Source of the DNA: Telmatactis stephensoni
Lineage: Eukaryota; Cnidaria; Anthozoa; Actiniaria; Isophelliidae
NCBI GenBank assembly: GCA_029948255.1
Contig: JALIZF010001610.1
Coordinates: 294,501 to 358,500, forward strand
DNA length: 64,000 nt
Reading direction: 5' to 3'
The notes under the pieces are model-generated. The model searched no databases. It worked only from the letters and a program-made list of their open reading frames with translations, and had not been told where the DNA came from. This document shows positions 37,423 through 50,200 of this stretch, one piece after another. How positions within the stretch are numbered: the first letter of the stretch is position 1; each line of letters starts with the position of its first letter. The position numbers and the translations under genes were made by a program.

Positions 37423-38753
37423 CGGTTTCTATACTTTAAGTTCTCTGACCTTCAAATTAATCATTCTCTCAATAATCAATATTTTTATGTTAACTACTAG
37501 ATTAGCTCTGCTATTTAGTTGACATTCACCATTGTAAGTCCGTTTTTATTTTTTATTTTATTTTTTTTCCGAAAATCCTGATAACTTTACGGGCCTCTTA
37601 TTGACGGGAAAATTACGGGAATGCGCGCGTTTACCCGCAAACGTGCCTGCAAAATAGTAGGAATTGAAATTAACGCGGGCTTCGAGAAACATTCGTAAAC
37701 CGGCTTGATCGAGTAAGGTTAATGGGTCTTAATGGGCCCGTAAAATTATAGGGTTTTTAGAAAAACAGACCCGTGGTCTTAAATGTTTTCTAATAATTTG
37801 TTTCCAGAGATAATTTTCAGATCATATTCTCATTTGAAATGGCAACCCCTCGTCTCCCTAGTTACCAAAATAAATGAAATCTAATCCAGTACTCCTTTAA
37901 GTCACTATGTATCACTCAATTTTTTGTCCCATTTTTAAAGTATTCCTTAAATCTTAATACCTTGGTATGGCTTCGATAAATACTTGACGCAAGACCGAAA
38001 TGGAAATTTGTCAGGCTTTTAACCACTGTCAGTTTAATTTGTATGTAAGCGATAGGCATTTCCAAGACTTAACGACTGTTTGCATATTGTTTTTAAAGCT
38101 CCTATGACGCAATTTTTTTTGTTTTAAAAAGGCCGACTTCATATTTCTGAGTTATGAATGTTTTGAATGTTCTTATGCTAATATGATGACGTCAAAAGGA
38201 GGCACATTTATTATACTCAATCCAGCAGCAAGTGATAACATGCGCATGTCTCCAACTTCTTTTTGTCTTGGACAAATGGATAATTTTGAAAGAATAATTT
38301 TTAGCTGTTCATACTTCTGCACTCGAATGACATGCTCCCAAAAACTTTGGGGAGACTATATACGACTCTATTTATGAGAGAGGTAGCCCTAAGCCAGGTT
38401 AAAACCGTAATTGAGGCCACTTCCGTCCAGCGGCTCGCGCATACTCGTCATGTTATCACTTGCTGTTGCTCAATCCAAAATACTGGAATTTTTATGCAAG
38501 TTCTATTGTTTAATTAGTGCTATTTTGTACTAAGTAGTGCAAAGTATATATTGCACGCTTTTTGTTTGTACTCTAATGAGCATGCGTTGAGTTAATAGTT
38601 TTTGTAGATTGATGACAGTTCAAGGTCTTTTAAGACATGCACTGAGACAAATACACCCGTCCCACACGTGTTAAATTGATGAGCAGTGTCTAGTATCAGT
38701 CAATAACAGAAAAACAATTAACCAAAAGCTTTTCGGTGTGGAGAGCAAGCCCG
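37423..38753. other. Intergenic, no gene seen
   Basis: No supported frame; T-rich runs near 37550. Confidence 0.35.
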
Positions 38754-39182
38754 TTTAGTTTAGTTTAGTTTAGTTTAGTTTAGTTTAGTTTAGTTTAGTT
38801 TAGTTTAGTTTAGTTTAGTTTAGTTTAGTTTAGTTTAGTTTAGTTTAGTTTAGTTTAGTTTAGTTTAGTTTAGTTTAGTTTAGTTTAGTTTAGTTTAGTT
38901 TAGTTTAGTTTAGTTTAGTTTAGTTTAGTTTAGTTTAGTTTAGTTTAGTTTAGTTTAGTTTAGTTTAGTTTAGTTTAGTTTAGTTTAGTTTAGTTTAGTT
39001 TAGTTTAGTTTAGTTTAGTTTAGTTTAGTTTAGTTTAGTTTAGTTTAGTTTAGTTTAGTTTAGTTTAGTTTAGTTTAGTTTAGTTTAGTTTAGTTTAGTT
39101 TAGTTTAGTTTAGTTTAGTTTAGTTTAGTTTAGTTTAGTTTAGTTTAGTTTAGTTTAGTTTAGTTTAGTTTAGTTTAGTTTA
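38754..39182 (+). repeat. Perfect (TTTAG)n array, about 86 units
   Basis: About 430 bp of uninterrupted TAGTT/TTTAG pentamers, then a MITE, then a decayed continuation (TAGTT, TTGTT) to about 39470. Confidence 0.97.
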
Positions 39183-39380
39183 GGCCAAGTTCAGACGTCG
39201 AACTTTTGCCGTGTCGAATCTAATAGTTGCATTTTGTAAATGAGAAGTGCGGCGTTTAAGTTGAAAAATTCAGTTTGAATCAAATTTGTCAAATTCATTT
39301 GGTTCCGAAGCCGTACTTCTCATCTACAAAATGCAACTATTAGATTCGACGCGGCAAAAGTTCGACGTCTGAACTGGGCC
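39183..39380. mobile_element. 198-bp Harbinger-like MITE inside the pentamer array
   Basis: Ends GGCCAAGTTCAGACGTCGA and, reversed, GGCCCAGTTCAGACGTCGA form arms of about 70 bp. TTA flanks both sides (39180-39182 and 39381-39383). Three-base TTA duplications with GG-starting ends fit PIF/Harbinger. Confidence 0.75.
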
Positions 39381-39746
39381 TTAGTTTAGTTTAGTTTTGT
39401 TTTGTTTTGTTTTGTTATGTTGAGCTTAGTATAGTTTAGCTTAATTTTCTTTTTGTTTTGTTTTGTTTTGTCTGCCAGCATGACGTTTTATACTTATAAC
39501 TGGTCATTATTTCATTCACGATTGAAGCAAGCAATGCCTTATATTTTACAAACTGAATCAAGTGGTAAACAATATGCATCGGCATCCTTAACAGCGTTTA
39601 TTTCACAAACAAAATATTCCGGCTAATAATTTCACAGCAAGGGACCGCCTACTCAATTACAGCCAGTTAAGACTCAACTGTAGATAGCAGAGTAACTTCA
39701 AAACGACGAATATAATCATAAATGTACGGAATTAAAGTAACAGAAG

Positions 39747-40235
39747 ATGGGACAAATGACGTTGTTTGTTTTGGCTTACATCGTGACTATCGTGAACATG
39801 GTTTTCCAAGCAGTTAAAGGTACTGTCTTTCAGTTCATAGAAAGATATATATTTTTCCGCCATTGTAGATTCCCGAGGCAAGACGTTTTTATCTTGAACT
39901 GAATCCTTGAGAGAGAATTGCTCCAACGAATCTTTTTTAAGAAATCAAATCACATAAATGATTTCAACCCCGTTAAAACGATCTAGATTTGAAAATGAGA
40001 TCAATTTTTCACCTCCCCCGGTGCTGTGCCATAAGAAGTTGGTCGTGTAATTTTAACAATTCATGTTTGCCTTTTTTTCCAGGTTTTCCCGGGAAACTAT
40101 GACAGAAACACCATAGTCACAAACAAGCTTGAAGAACCCATCAGGGCAAGACATATTCAACTGATTGTATTTGAAAATGTCCGCTGGGCCACGATGCGAA
40201 TGGAACTATATGGCTGCAATGAGTTAGGCCCGTGA
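39747..40235 (+). pseudogene. PAN-TSP1-F5/8C family, copy 0: two-exon relic
   Basis: Exon 1 (39747-39819) encodes the family signal peptide (MGQMTLFVLAYIVTIVNM). The only other exon is the last one (40083-40235), encoding the C-terminal third of an F5/8C (discoidin) domain (VFPGNYDRNTIVTNKLEEP ... MELYGCNELGP). The PAN, EGF, TSP1 and first F5/8C exons are gone from the 263 bp between them. Splicing the two would shift frame (phase 1 to phase 0) and stop after a few residues, so it cannot make a family protein. Its 3' flank is homologous to that of copy 1, showing it belongs to the same tandem array. Confidence 0.85.
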
Positions 40236-41260
40236 GCAGTTTCCTCGATGTTCAACTCGTGGATACGACAGGGCGGAAAAACGTTTAATAGCCTCTCATT
40301 ATAAATACACCATAGGATTTTTAAGCTCAATATTGCACATACAAGTCAGTGATTTTAGACACAAAGGCCAAAATATCAAACAAAAAAATATCAAATTCTG
40401 AGATATAATGCACTGTACTTTGGGAGAGTTAACATTTTGATCAGCAGAAAAATCATTGTTTTAATAAATATTTCTGCGAATCTTTACTGTAACGTCACAA
40501 GGTTTTGTAAAAAAGTTTTTAGTAAAGCCAGTAAAAGTGTAGCAGTTACTGTTTTTCATTCTTCATCATCAGTTTATGAAAAAACTATGAAAACGGCCAG
40601 ATCAAAAAATTAATTTAAAAAACTAAAAATTAAATCAAAAAATTAAAATTAATTAAAGTTAGTTAAGTCGGTTGAGGTATAAATAATAAATATTAAATAT
40701 ATATTTAATAATTATTAAAGTTGAATTAAATATTAAAATTAATAAAACTGATTCAGAAATAGATAATGGCACCCAAAAATCTTATCACGCGGACCGATTA
40801 TTTTGGGCACGACACCCCAATCAGACCAACAAATTTTCTGTTATGATGCGTGGGCGTGCCCATGGCGTGCCATAAATAGCCGGTTGCGGCTAGGATATCA
40901 AGTCCCAAGTCCGCGTGCTTGCAGCGCCGTACCCAAAACTCTTCTCGTGTAAAAGCACTTCAATTTGGAAACAAAAATTGCCCCCGTCCCCTCCAGTCCC
41001 CCACAAGCATGACATTTTATACTTAAAACTAGTCATTATTTCATTCAGGAATGCCGGTCTTATGTTTTGAAAATTCAACAAAGAGGTTAACCATAGCACC
41101 GACATAACAGCGTTTATTTTTCAAACAAAAAATTAAAAGGCGGCTTATGTTTCACAGCAAGGGACTGCCGACTCAATTACAGTTAAGACTCAACTGTAGA
41201 TACCCGAGTAACTTTACAGCAGCGATATTAAAATCATAAATGTACGGAAAGTAATAGAAG

Positions 41261-44200
41261 ATGGAAGAAATGGCGTTCTTTGTATTGGCCTACATCTTGA
41301 CCATCGTGAACATGGCTATCAGAGTTAAAGGTACGTTTTGCCAGTCTTTCATATAATTAATGATATGTATTTTTCTCATATTGTGTAATGTAGATTTCCG
41401 AGGTGAGACGTTTTATCTTGAGCTGAATTCTTTGTGAGAGAACCGTTCCATCGAATCTTTTAAAGGAAATTCAATCCCATAAATGACTTTAAACCAATTA
41501 CTCTAGTTTTTACTCCCACGAAGGGCTAACGCTAAAAACGTCAGTAGGGTATCTCCTTTTTTAATTTACGATGTTACAAGTTTCCATTTATCCCTTGTTG
41601 TATTTGATACATTGAGGCTGCCCAAACTAGTTCACTTGCTAGTCTCCTTTCAAACCAATCAAAAAGTTTCACCTCCCCAGATGTTTTTCAAAATAATGGA
41701 TCAAGCAAATTATACATTAAATAAAATCCTTTAAATAATGATACAAGATCCATCAAAGCTAAATTCTTTATGAAACATCTTTTTCAAATTTTGTCTACTG
41801 TAAATTGATTCCAAACAGGAGAAGATGGTTGTAGAGATCTTCAATATCTCAACTGCGTGGAAAACAAAACCTTGACAGGACACGTACTAAGCAATTTCAG
41901 CCTACTGACACCTGCCTTAGAAAAATGTCAGCAAAAATGCTTTCGTGAAGGCAAATGTGTTTCCTACAACTTGGGGCCAGTGCGAGGGCATGTCAGGTCG
42001 TGTGAATTGAATGCTGCTGACCACTCGACTCGACCGGATTTCTTCGTCTCAAAAGAAGGCTATGAATACTGCCCTATTAAGGTGTGTATCAGAAAACAAC
42101 TGAGCGTTACATTGCAATCACGCCATCTTATATATTTCAGTTGGTCCGACTTAGAACACTGGGGTCAAGCATTTGCGCATGCGCGAGCTTTCGCGCGCCC
42201 GCGTTGTGACCACAGGAAGCCCATCGAAAAATCCTTGTTTTTGGCCTTTTTGTTTCTTCCAATAAGTTCTATAAATTTGGCCAACTCCTTCAGACTTCAA
42301 TATCTTTTTTATAGAATAAGATAAAAAGATAGCCCCACAGTCAATAGAAAAAATAGAAAGAAAGTATCTTTGATACTATATATATCTCAGATAATTATAG
42401 CATTAACGATACTTTCTTTCTTTTTTATTTTTCTATCGACTCTGAGGGTATCTTTTTATCTTATTCTATAAAAAAGGTATTGAAGATATTGATTAGCTTT
42501 AGCCTTTAAGTGTCATTGACTCTAAATATCAAATATACGGCGGCCATTCCAAAAATTAGATTTTCTTGAAACTCTGCATACAGTTTCCCTATACCTGCCT
42601 ATGAAGAAATACCCATATGATTAGGTGTGGAAGCCTTTGGTTTCCATGGCAACGCACATGCCTTATTTTGGGCCAGTTTTGATCAAAAACACTCCCAAAT
42701 TTCCAACTTTTTAATACCTCACTGTAACTAGGTTACCTAATGCCTGAAAATAATTTTAATATCCTAGAAAAGATCAATCTTTTGCTATTCGTTTGGTTGC
42801 CTTTGTGTCTCAATTGTTGCCTTGGCAACCGAATACAGGTATTTTAAACATTACATGGTTTTCGAGTTTTGAAAATTGCTGAATTTTGACCAACTTTAGG
42901 GATCCATAACTCTGGTGGTAACGCTGAAATCGTAAAGCAACTGACATCATGTGAACACTTTATCTTAGCCTTTGCCAGGAATTGTTTTATATTTTTGGGC
43001 AATCAAATAATAGCGATGTCACACTGCTTTAAACTAACCCATCTATTGCAATTGCAGGAAATATGACCTCGCATTTTGTTCTGATTTTTATGGTTAAATC
43101 CTCTTTACTTGGCTTGAAAAAGTGATGAATAAGGGCTCTAATGACAACAATTTATGTTTTTATCAATTTCAAAGAAATATTGATCAGTTAACTGACGGGT
43201 TTTGCAACTGAAATATGCTAATTAGCCTGCTTCGACCCCAACTTTTACTGCATCATAGTTCCAAAATTTTCAATCACCACAACGTAAATTTGGCACTATA
43301 AGTAACTTACCTTGACTCAAAGCAAAAATATATCATCAAAGAATAATTGTTCTCCATGTTGAAAGCATTGGCAACCGAATCAGTCCAAGAGAAACGTGAC
43401 AACGCCAATGAAGTCCAGCTTCATAATTCACGGCAACTTTCAAACATCTCTTTCTGCATTACTTGATAATGCTTCATAAGAAGTCTTAGCATATCCATCA
43501 GAGGTCAGTCAAGTCCAAAATCCTCTTTGAAGAAGCCATTTCAGGAGAAAAAATCAAGCGAAAGCTACATAGCTCGAAGACTTTAAAAATATGTACCGCT
43601 GACCACGTCAATAATCACTCCAGGCTCACCACAGGTAACCCAGATATTCGATATTTGCCTTCGTTCTCTGCTTTTTGGGGGAGGGAGGCGCAGGAAAGGA
43701 AGGAAGAAGGAAAGGAAGGAGGGAAGGAAGGAAGGAAGGAAGAAAGGAACGACGAAGGGAAGGAAGGAAGAAACGAGGGAGGAAAGGAAGGAAGGAAGGA
43801 GGGGGGGCATTGGGGGGTCTGGCCGGTACACCGCAACACCGCAAAGAAATAAATGTCATCACCGCAACACCGCAAAAGGAAGGAAGGAACTGTTTCATCG
43901 CAGTCTTCTTGGTATGTGAAACTTATGTGGGAAGAGTTTGACTTAGAGGTAGAGGTTGTTGCTACTGGAAAACGAAAGGCTCCATATCTTCAGGCATTGC
44001 ATGCCCTTGTTAGTAATGCTTTGTCCTTGCAAGTCGTCCTGATAAAGAAGTACAGTACACTGTACAGTGAGAGATTGAAAGGGAAGTAAAGTGAGAGATT
44101 GAAATGGAAGTAAAATGCACTTGGTTTATGATAATACTGAATTCCTGTCGGACTATTATCAAACACTTGAGGAACTCCACAAACGTACGAAAATAATAGG

Positions 44201-47200
44201 TACAATATCTGAAAATTGTATTGTGATTCAGTTATTAATCTTAACTTTGTTGTGTTTCTCAATTTAAGGCAAAATGTTTGACAATTAACGCTAAGCTGAC
44301 TGAAAGACACTTTAGGACACCTAATCAATAAAACTAAGCTATCACTAAATACCCTAACACCGGAACACATGGTTTGAAAGAAGCCGAAGCATCTGGTCAG
44401 AAGCATGTGCATCGAACTGAAATAAATATACAGGATAACAAATCGTCAGTCAAATTTAAACATGACTAGTTGTACCGCCGACACAACAGAAATGCGGATC
44501 TAGACCTTTTGAAAGGGGGGTGCACCATTTTACAAAACACAGAGGGCATAATTTCCTCAAGCCCCCTTCTAAAGTAACATCACAGGGCTGTAGCAAGCCA
44601 TCAAATTCTGAAAGGCTAAAACAACCTATTCTATAGTTATCCTTTTTCGCGAGCGAAGCGGGCGCGAAATTTGGGCTAAACAATTACGATCGATAAAACC
44701 AACCAACAACAAACATTTAGAAAGTAATGCTTTGGGAAAGTATATTGTTCTACACGTTTAGACAAGATATAGAGAGTGAGTGAGAGAGAGAAAGAAAGAA
44801 AAATAATAAGAGGACCCAACTGAAAAGGGGAGGGCACTGGCCCCCCTGGACCCCCTCCCCCCCCCCCTTGGATCCGCCACTGGTCATCCCCACCACCGAA
44901 TTGATCCCCAATTACCACGTCATGCAAATGATCCCGAGAAAAATCATTGAACCTGTGCCGCATATTCAGATTGCAGAATACACTGCTGTTTTTTTCTCAT
45001 TTTATCCCCCTCCCTCCCTCCCTTCTTTCCTGAGGGGGACATTGGGGTTTGCGGTGGTGCGGTGTTGGCCTTTTTTAGTGCGGTGTTGCGGTGAACGAGG
45101 CTGAAAAAATGCGGTGTTGCGGTGATCACAAACCTTGCGATGTGCAGTGTTTACCGCGTTATTTTGTATGCGATGTACGGTGAAGCGAATTTTTTTTTGC
45201 GGCATTGCGATTTTAATGTCCAACAAAAATGTTTTACCACAATCCTCTTGAAAAAATGCGGTGACGGTGTTCCGTCGAGTTTTTTTGCGGTGTTGACATT
45301 TATTGCGGTGTTGCGGTGTACCGGCCAGACCCCTCAATGCCCCCCTCCTTCCTTCCTTCCTTTCCTCCCTCGTTTCTTCCTTCCTCCTTCCTTTCCTTCT
45401 TCTTTCCTTTCCTGCGCCTCCCTCCCCCAAAAAGCAGAGAACGAAGGCAAATATCGAATATCTGGGTTACCTGTGGTGAGCCTTGAGTGATTATTGACGT
45501 GGTCAGCGGTACATATTTTTAAAGTCTTCGAGCTTTGTAGCTTTCGCTTGATTTTTCCTCCTGAAATGGCTTCTTCAAAGAGGATTTTGAACTTGACTGA
45601 CCTCTGATGGATATGCTAAGACTTCTTATGAAGCATTATCAAGTAATGCAGAAAGAGATGTTTGAAAGTTGCCGTGAATTATGAAGCTGGAGCACGTTTC
45701 TCTTGGACTGATTCGGTTGCCAATGCTTTCAACATGGAGAACAATTATTCTTTGATGATATATTTTTGCTTTGAGTCAAGGTAAGTTACTTATAGTGCCA
45801 AATTTACGTTGTGGTGATTGAAAATTTTGGAACTATGATGCAGTAAAAGTTGGGGTCGAAGCAGGCTAATTAGCATATTTCAGTTGCAAAACCCGTCAGT
45901 TAACTGATCAATATTTCTTTGAAATTGATAAAAACATAAATTGTTGTCATTAGAGCCCTTATTCATCACTTTTTCAAGCCAAGTAAAGAGGATTTAACCA
46001 TAAAAATCAGAACAAAATGCGAGGTCATATTTCCTGCAATTGCAATAGATGGGTTAGTTTAAAGCAGTGTGACATCGCTATTATTTGATTGCCCAAAAAT
46101 ATAAAACAATTCCTGGCAAAGGCTAAGATAAAGTGTTCACATGATGTCAGTTGCTTTACGATTTCAGCGTTACCACCAGAGTTATGGATCCCTAAAGTTG
46201 GTCAAAATTCAGCAATTTTCAAAACTCGAAAACCATGTAATGTTTAAAATACCTGTATTCGGTTGCCAAGGCAACAATTGAGACACAAAGGCAACCAAAC
46301 GAATAGCAAAAGATTGATCTTTTCTAGGATATTAAAATTATTTTCAGGCATTAGGTAACCTAGTTACAGTGAGGTATTAAAAAGTTGGAAATTTGGGAGT
46401 GTTTTTGATCAAAACTGGCCCAAAATAAGGCATGTGCGTTGCCATGGAAACCAAAGGCTTCCACACCTAATCATATGGGTGTTTCTTCTTAGGTAGGTAT
46501 AGGGAAACTGTATGCAGAGTTTCAAGAAAATCTAATTTTTGGAATGGCCGCCCATCTCAAAAAATGTTTGATATTTACAGTCATTTACACTTAAGTAACT
46601 CAACTTCTCGGCTTTGGGATTTTTTACCAAAGGGTTTACAACTTTTTAAGATTTCACCATACCTAGACCTGCTCGACTAATGATTTGACCACGGTATTTC
46701 ATGGTAGTTGATTAATTTTTGTTTCCAACAGAATCATTGTTTATCCAACCCTTGTCCAGCTGGGAGACTCTGCACACCTGACTTTTCATGGGACACGTAC
46801 AACTGTGATGGTGAGTCAAACATTTGGGTTCCCTGTGTTACCGTAACTTAAGAAACAATGCCGCTGTTTTATACTCCCGATAGACGAGAAACTATTACTC
46901 TGAATTCTCAATTACATTAAATAAATACATAAATAACATAAATCAATCAATCAATATTTTTTGGTCTTACCATATCAAGACAATTCCCCGAATAAAAAAG
47001 CGGTGTCGTTCGCACAGCTATCAACTCTATTCCATATTTGGGCAGGCATTACCTTATTTGGAAGTCACGTAGATCTTTTTTGTTGATTTTTCTGCCATTT
47101 AGAGTCTTAAATGGTAGAAAATTTGACCAAAACTTGCAGCTAGGTGGTAGCGATGAAACACATCACATTGTCCTCCATCTTGAAAATGGCTTAGAAACCT

Positions 47201-50200
47201 CGCATTGCGATAAACAGGAAGCCCAATAGTAGAAACACAGGAAGCCCAATAGTAGAAACACAGGAAGCCCGCGCGAACGATACCAATTGTTTGATATGTG
47301 TAGGTGGAGGATGGACTCAATGGGGTTCATGGCGAACTGAGTGCTTTCAGCCGGTGAATACTTGCAAACCAAATAGAACAAGAACTTGTACGAGTCCTGC
47401 TCCACAAAAAAATGGTGCTAATTGCCCTGGCCCAGCTGTAGACACCGCGGAATGCTATGTCACTCAAGTCAACACAACTGGTAAGGGAATGTACAGGTTG
47501 TCTCAGAAGTTCGTACCCTGATTTTTTCGATTTAATATCTTATTAAATTTGTAAGTTGAAAAGCCTTTCCTTCGACATTTTATTATGAAAAATCTTGTAG
47601 TCTTCCCTTAGTTCTGATGGTCTTAGACTTTACATGTTATTTGATTACATTTTCTTGTCAAATCAGGTGATTTTCAAATATGCGTATTATTTCCCGTCAT
47701 GCTCTTCACAGTTAGCATGATTAAAATTAAGTTTCCCTATGATTTTATCATTTCTGGCGGTAAACAAATTAAACAATTTTCTAATTCTTAGCCTTGAAAA
47801 AAATTTGGAACTATTGAAAATAGTGTAGGGACTAGACCAGTGAACCAGAGGTCAATATTTGTTCTCTTTGTAAATACTATGAAAACCAATAAAAAATCAT
47901 AACCTCTGGTGCCCGGGTAAAAAGAGTTAAAAGACGCATAATTAAAAACCATCGAAAATCGACTCATTCGAAGGTTAATTGTTAATTCTAAAACGTAAAG
48001 GCGCAAAGAGTATTCGTCGAAGATTTTTTATTTATGTAGACCTTAGGTTTCCATTTGTTAAACAGCCATATACTGACTACTACTTCATGCTGTTGTTGTA
48101 ACTGAACAACAACAGCAACAAAAAAGAATTAACACTATTGGTGCTAATTTGTAGAAAGATAGTTGAATCTAACTTGAATAGTACTATATTCTAAGTACCT
48201 ACAATACACACGGATAACCAATGAGATATGGAATCGGGAAAAAAGGTGTGCGTCCACAGAGTGGACAGCGTGGGAGTAAAGAGTTATCCGTGTGTAGGGA
48301 TTCGCGACACGCCGTCAGGGGTGGGTGGGTGGGTCGTCGAGATGTTTGCTCCTCGGTTGTCAAGAGGAACTGTGACAAAAGCCTGAAGCCTGATTAATAT
48401 ATGCGTTGCAAAGCATTGTGGGATCTCATTGTTATGTTAATTATCCGTCTTTATTTCCGGTAATTAGAATAGTACTATATTCTAAGTACCTACAATACAC
48501 ACGGATAACCAATGAGATATGGAATCGGGAAAAAAGGTGTCACATCCTCTGACCGAATATGCGTAGGGTTGAATATGAAAAACTGCAAGAACACATGGTA
48601 TCATAGAACAAGAACTTTTATTAGCACGCTCCTCCCATTCTTCAAGTTAAAGGAGGACATTAAGGGAAAGTTCGGCTAAAACCTCTTAACATATTTAAAT
48701 TGTCGTAAGCAGTTCCTACTTGGCCAACATTGGGTGAGACTCCCGAGAGAAGAGAGGAGGGTGACGACGCCGCCATTATTCTGGCTAGTTGGATATATTA
48801 TGCAGAGATAATGGTTTTGTCAATAAATTCTTTGAATCCGTTGCACGACGAGTTATTTTTGAACATCTTTGGTGGAGGAAATCGGGAATCATACCTTCCA
48901 GATTGAAAGGACCTCTTAAAATGGCAAAAATACTTATGTAGGGAGGCCTTGTTTTTGATCCAATCTAGCACCTGGTAAGCTTCATCGTAAGGGGCAAATT
49001 CGACTATCTTTTCCCAACAGTCAATATGAGTACGAAGTTGGTCGGCTACAAACGTGTCGGGGTTGGGAAAAAGTAGATCCCTTAAATTTGGGGTCACAGA
49101 GCCCTTTGAGATATTAACAACCAAATCCAGGTCGAAAGGTCGGGCTGTCGTCCCTTCCGAGTTCTCCTGGGGATGCCTTCAAAGTCCACCCATTGGACGC
49201 AAACGGTGTTACTAAGCTTGTCAAAGAGATCTATATCATTTGACGCGATGGCGGGACGGGTCTGGGCCGGAAAAATAAATAAATAAATAAACAAACTAAA
49301 TTTGAAAGCAAAAACGGCATGAGACATAGACCCCAGGAGAGGGAAAGGAGGACAGCCTGACCCAGATAAACTGGGGGGAGAATTTTACTCCTGTTTCAGG
49401 TTGACGTCCCCCCCTCGGGAATGAGTTGCGAAAAGGAAAACAAAAACAAAAACAAAAGACTCATGCAGTAAAAAAGGACGCTGAATGAATGTCAAATGTT
49501 AAACTTATTACAATTCAGTAAAGGGTAAAGTGGCATCTGGATCGAAGCGAGTTTTGTCCAGGGTTCTATGTAGTCTATCCAGTGATGAGGCGACAGAGTC
49601 GAGCTATAAATAAATAAATTTGTCAGCTTCTAGGGTCTTCTAGAGCGCATTTTCCATGACGGAATGATCAAATGCGCTATAACTAAATCATATAAATCAA
49701 ACATAAATGGATTAAGAATCACAACTGGCAAGGAGGCAAACTAGTTGGCTATATTAGCTTATATTAGCTTATACTTTTCGTCCAAAGTAAGGGCTGGGGC
49801 TGCTAGCTGTTGGGCCAGTCCTTGTTGGATTGGTTGTTAGGCTGGACCTTGTTGGGGAGGTACTTGTTGGACCGGTTATTGGGCTAGACCTTGTTGGGGA
49901 GGAGCTTGTTGAGCTGGTTGTTGGGCTAGACCATGTTGGGGAGGTAAGTGAGCCTGTTGATTATCTGGCTTTACCGCTGGAAGCTGAGGCGCTAATGGCT
50001 GGGCTGGATGCTGGCCTAAAGGCTCAAAGAGCGACGAAACAAAAGGATTTGAGCAATGCAAGTGGACAAAGGGGAAGGAATCTCCAAGGGAATACAAACT
50101 TAATTAAGTACAAAAGGATAATTTATGCGAAAAGAGACTAAAGGAAATTTTGACAAAAGAAGGGAATAATTTTAAAAAGTTATAGAACGATGTGAACTTT

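Larger units (their letters stand above)
42511..46590. mobile_element. 4.1-kb TTAA-flanked foldback element with about 1.3-kb inverted ends
   Basis: The left arm 42511-43858 and right arm 45293-46590 are inverted copies. TTAA lies at both edges (within 42506-42510 and 46591-46595). The outermost sequence reads GTGTCATTGACTCTAAATAT on the left, and the right end reversed is very similar. Copy 2 of the host gene has CCTTAAAGTAAC at the equivalent place and no insertion, which fixes the limits. The arms contain GGAA-rich simple sequence and GCGGTGTTGCGGTG repeats. The centre (43.9-45.3 kb) has no transposase, so it is non-autonomous; TTAA targets suggest piggyBac or Kolobok as driver. Confidence 0.85.

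Noticed and set aside
38754..39182. Telomere or telomere-like repeat
   Set aside because: The TTTAG unit has a single G, is internal, and is flanked by genes; cnidarian telomeres are TTAGGG.
43583..43941. ORFs of Pro/Ser/Phe or Lys/Glu/Gly repeats
   Set aside because: Translation of the GGAA tract in the left arm of the foldback element, mirrored at 45.3 kb.
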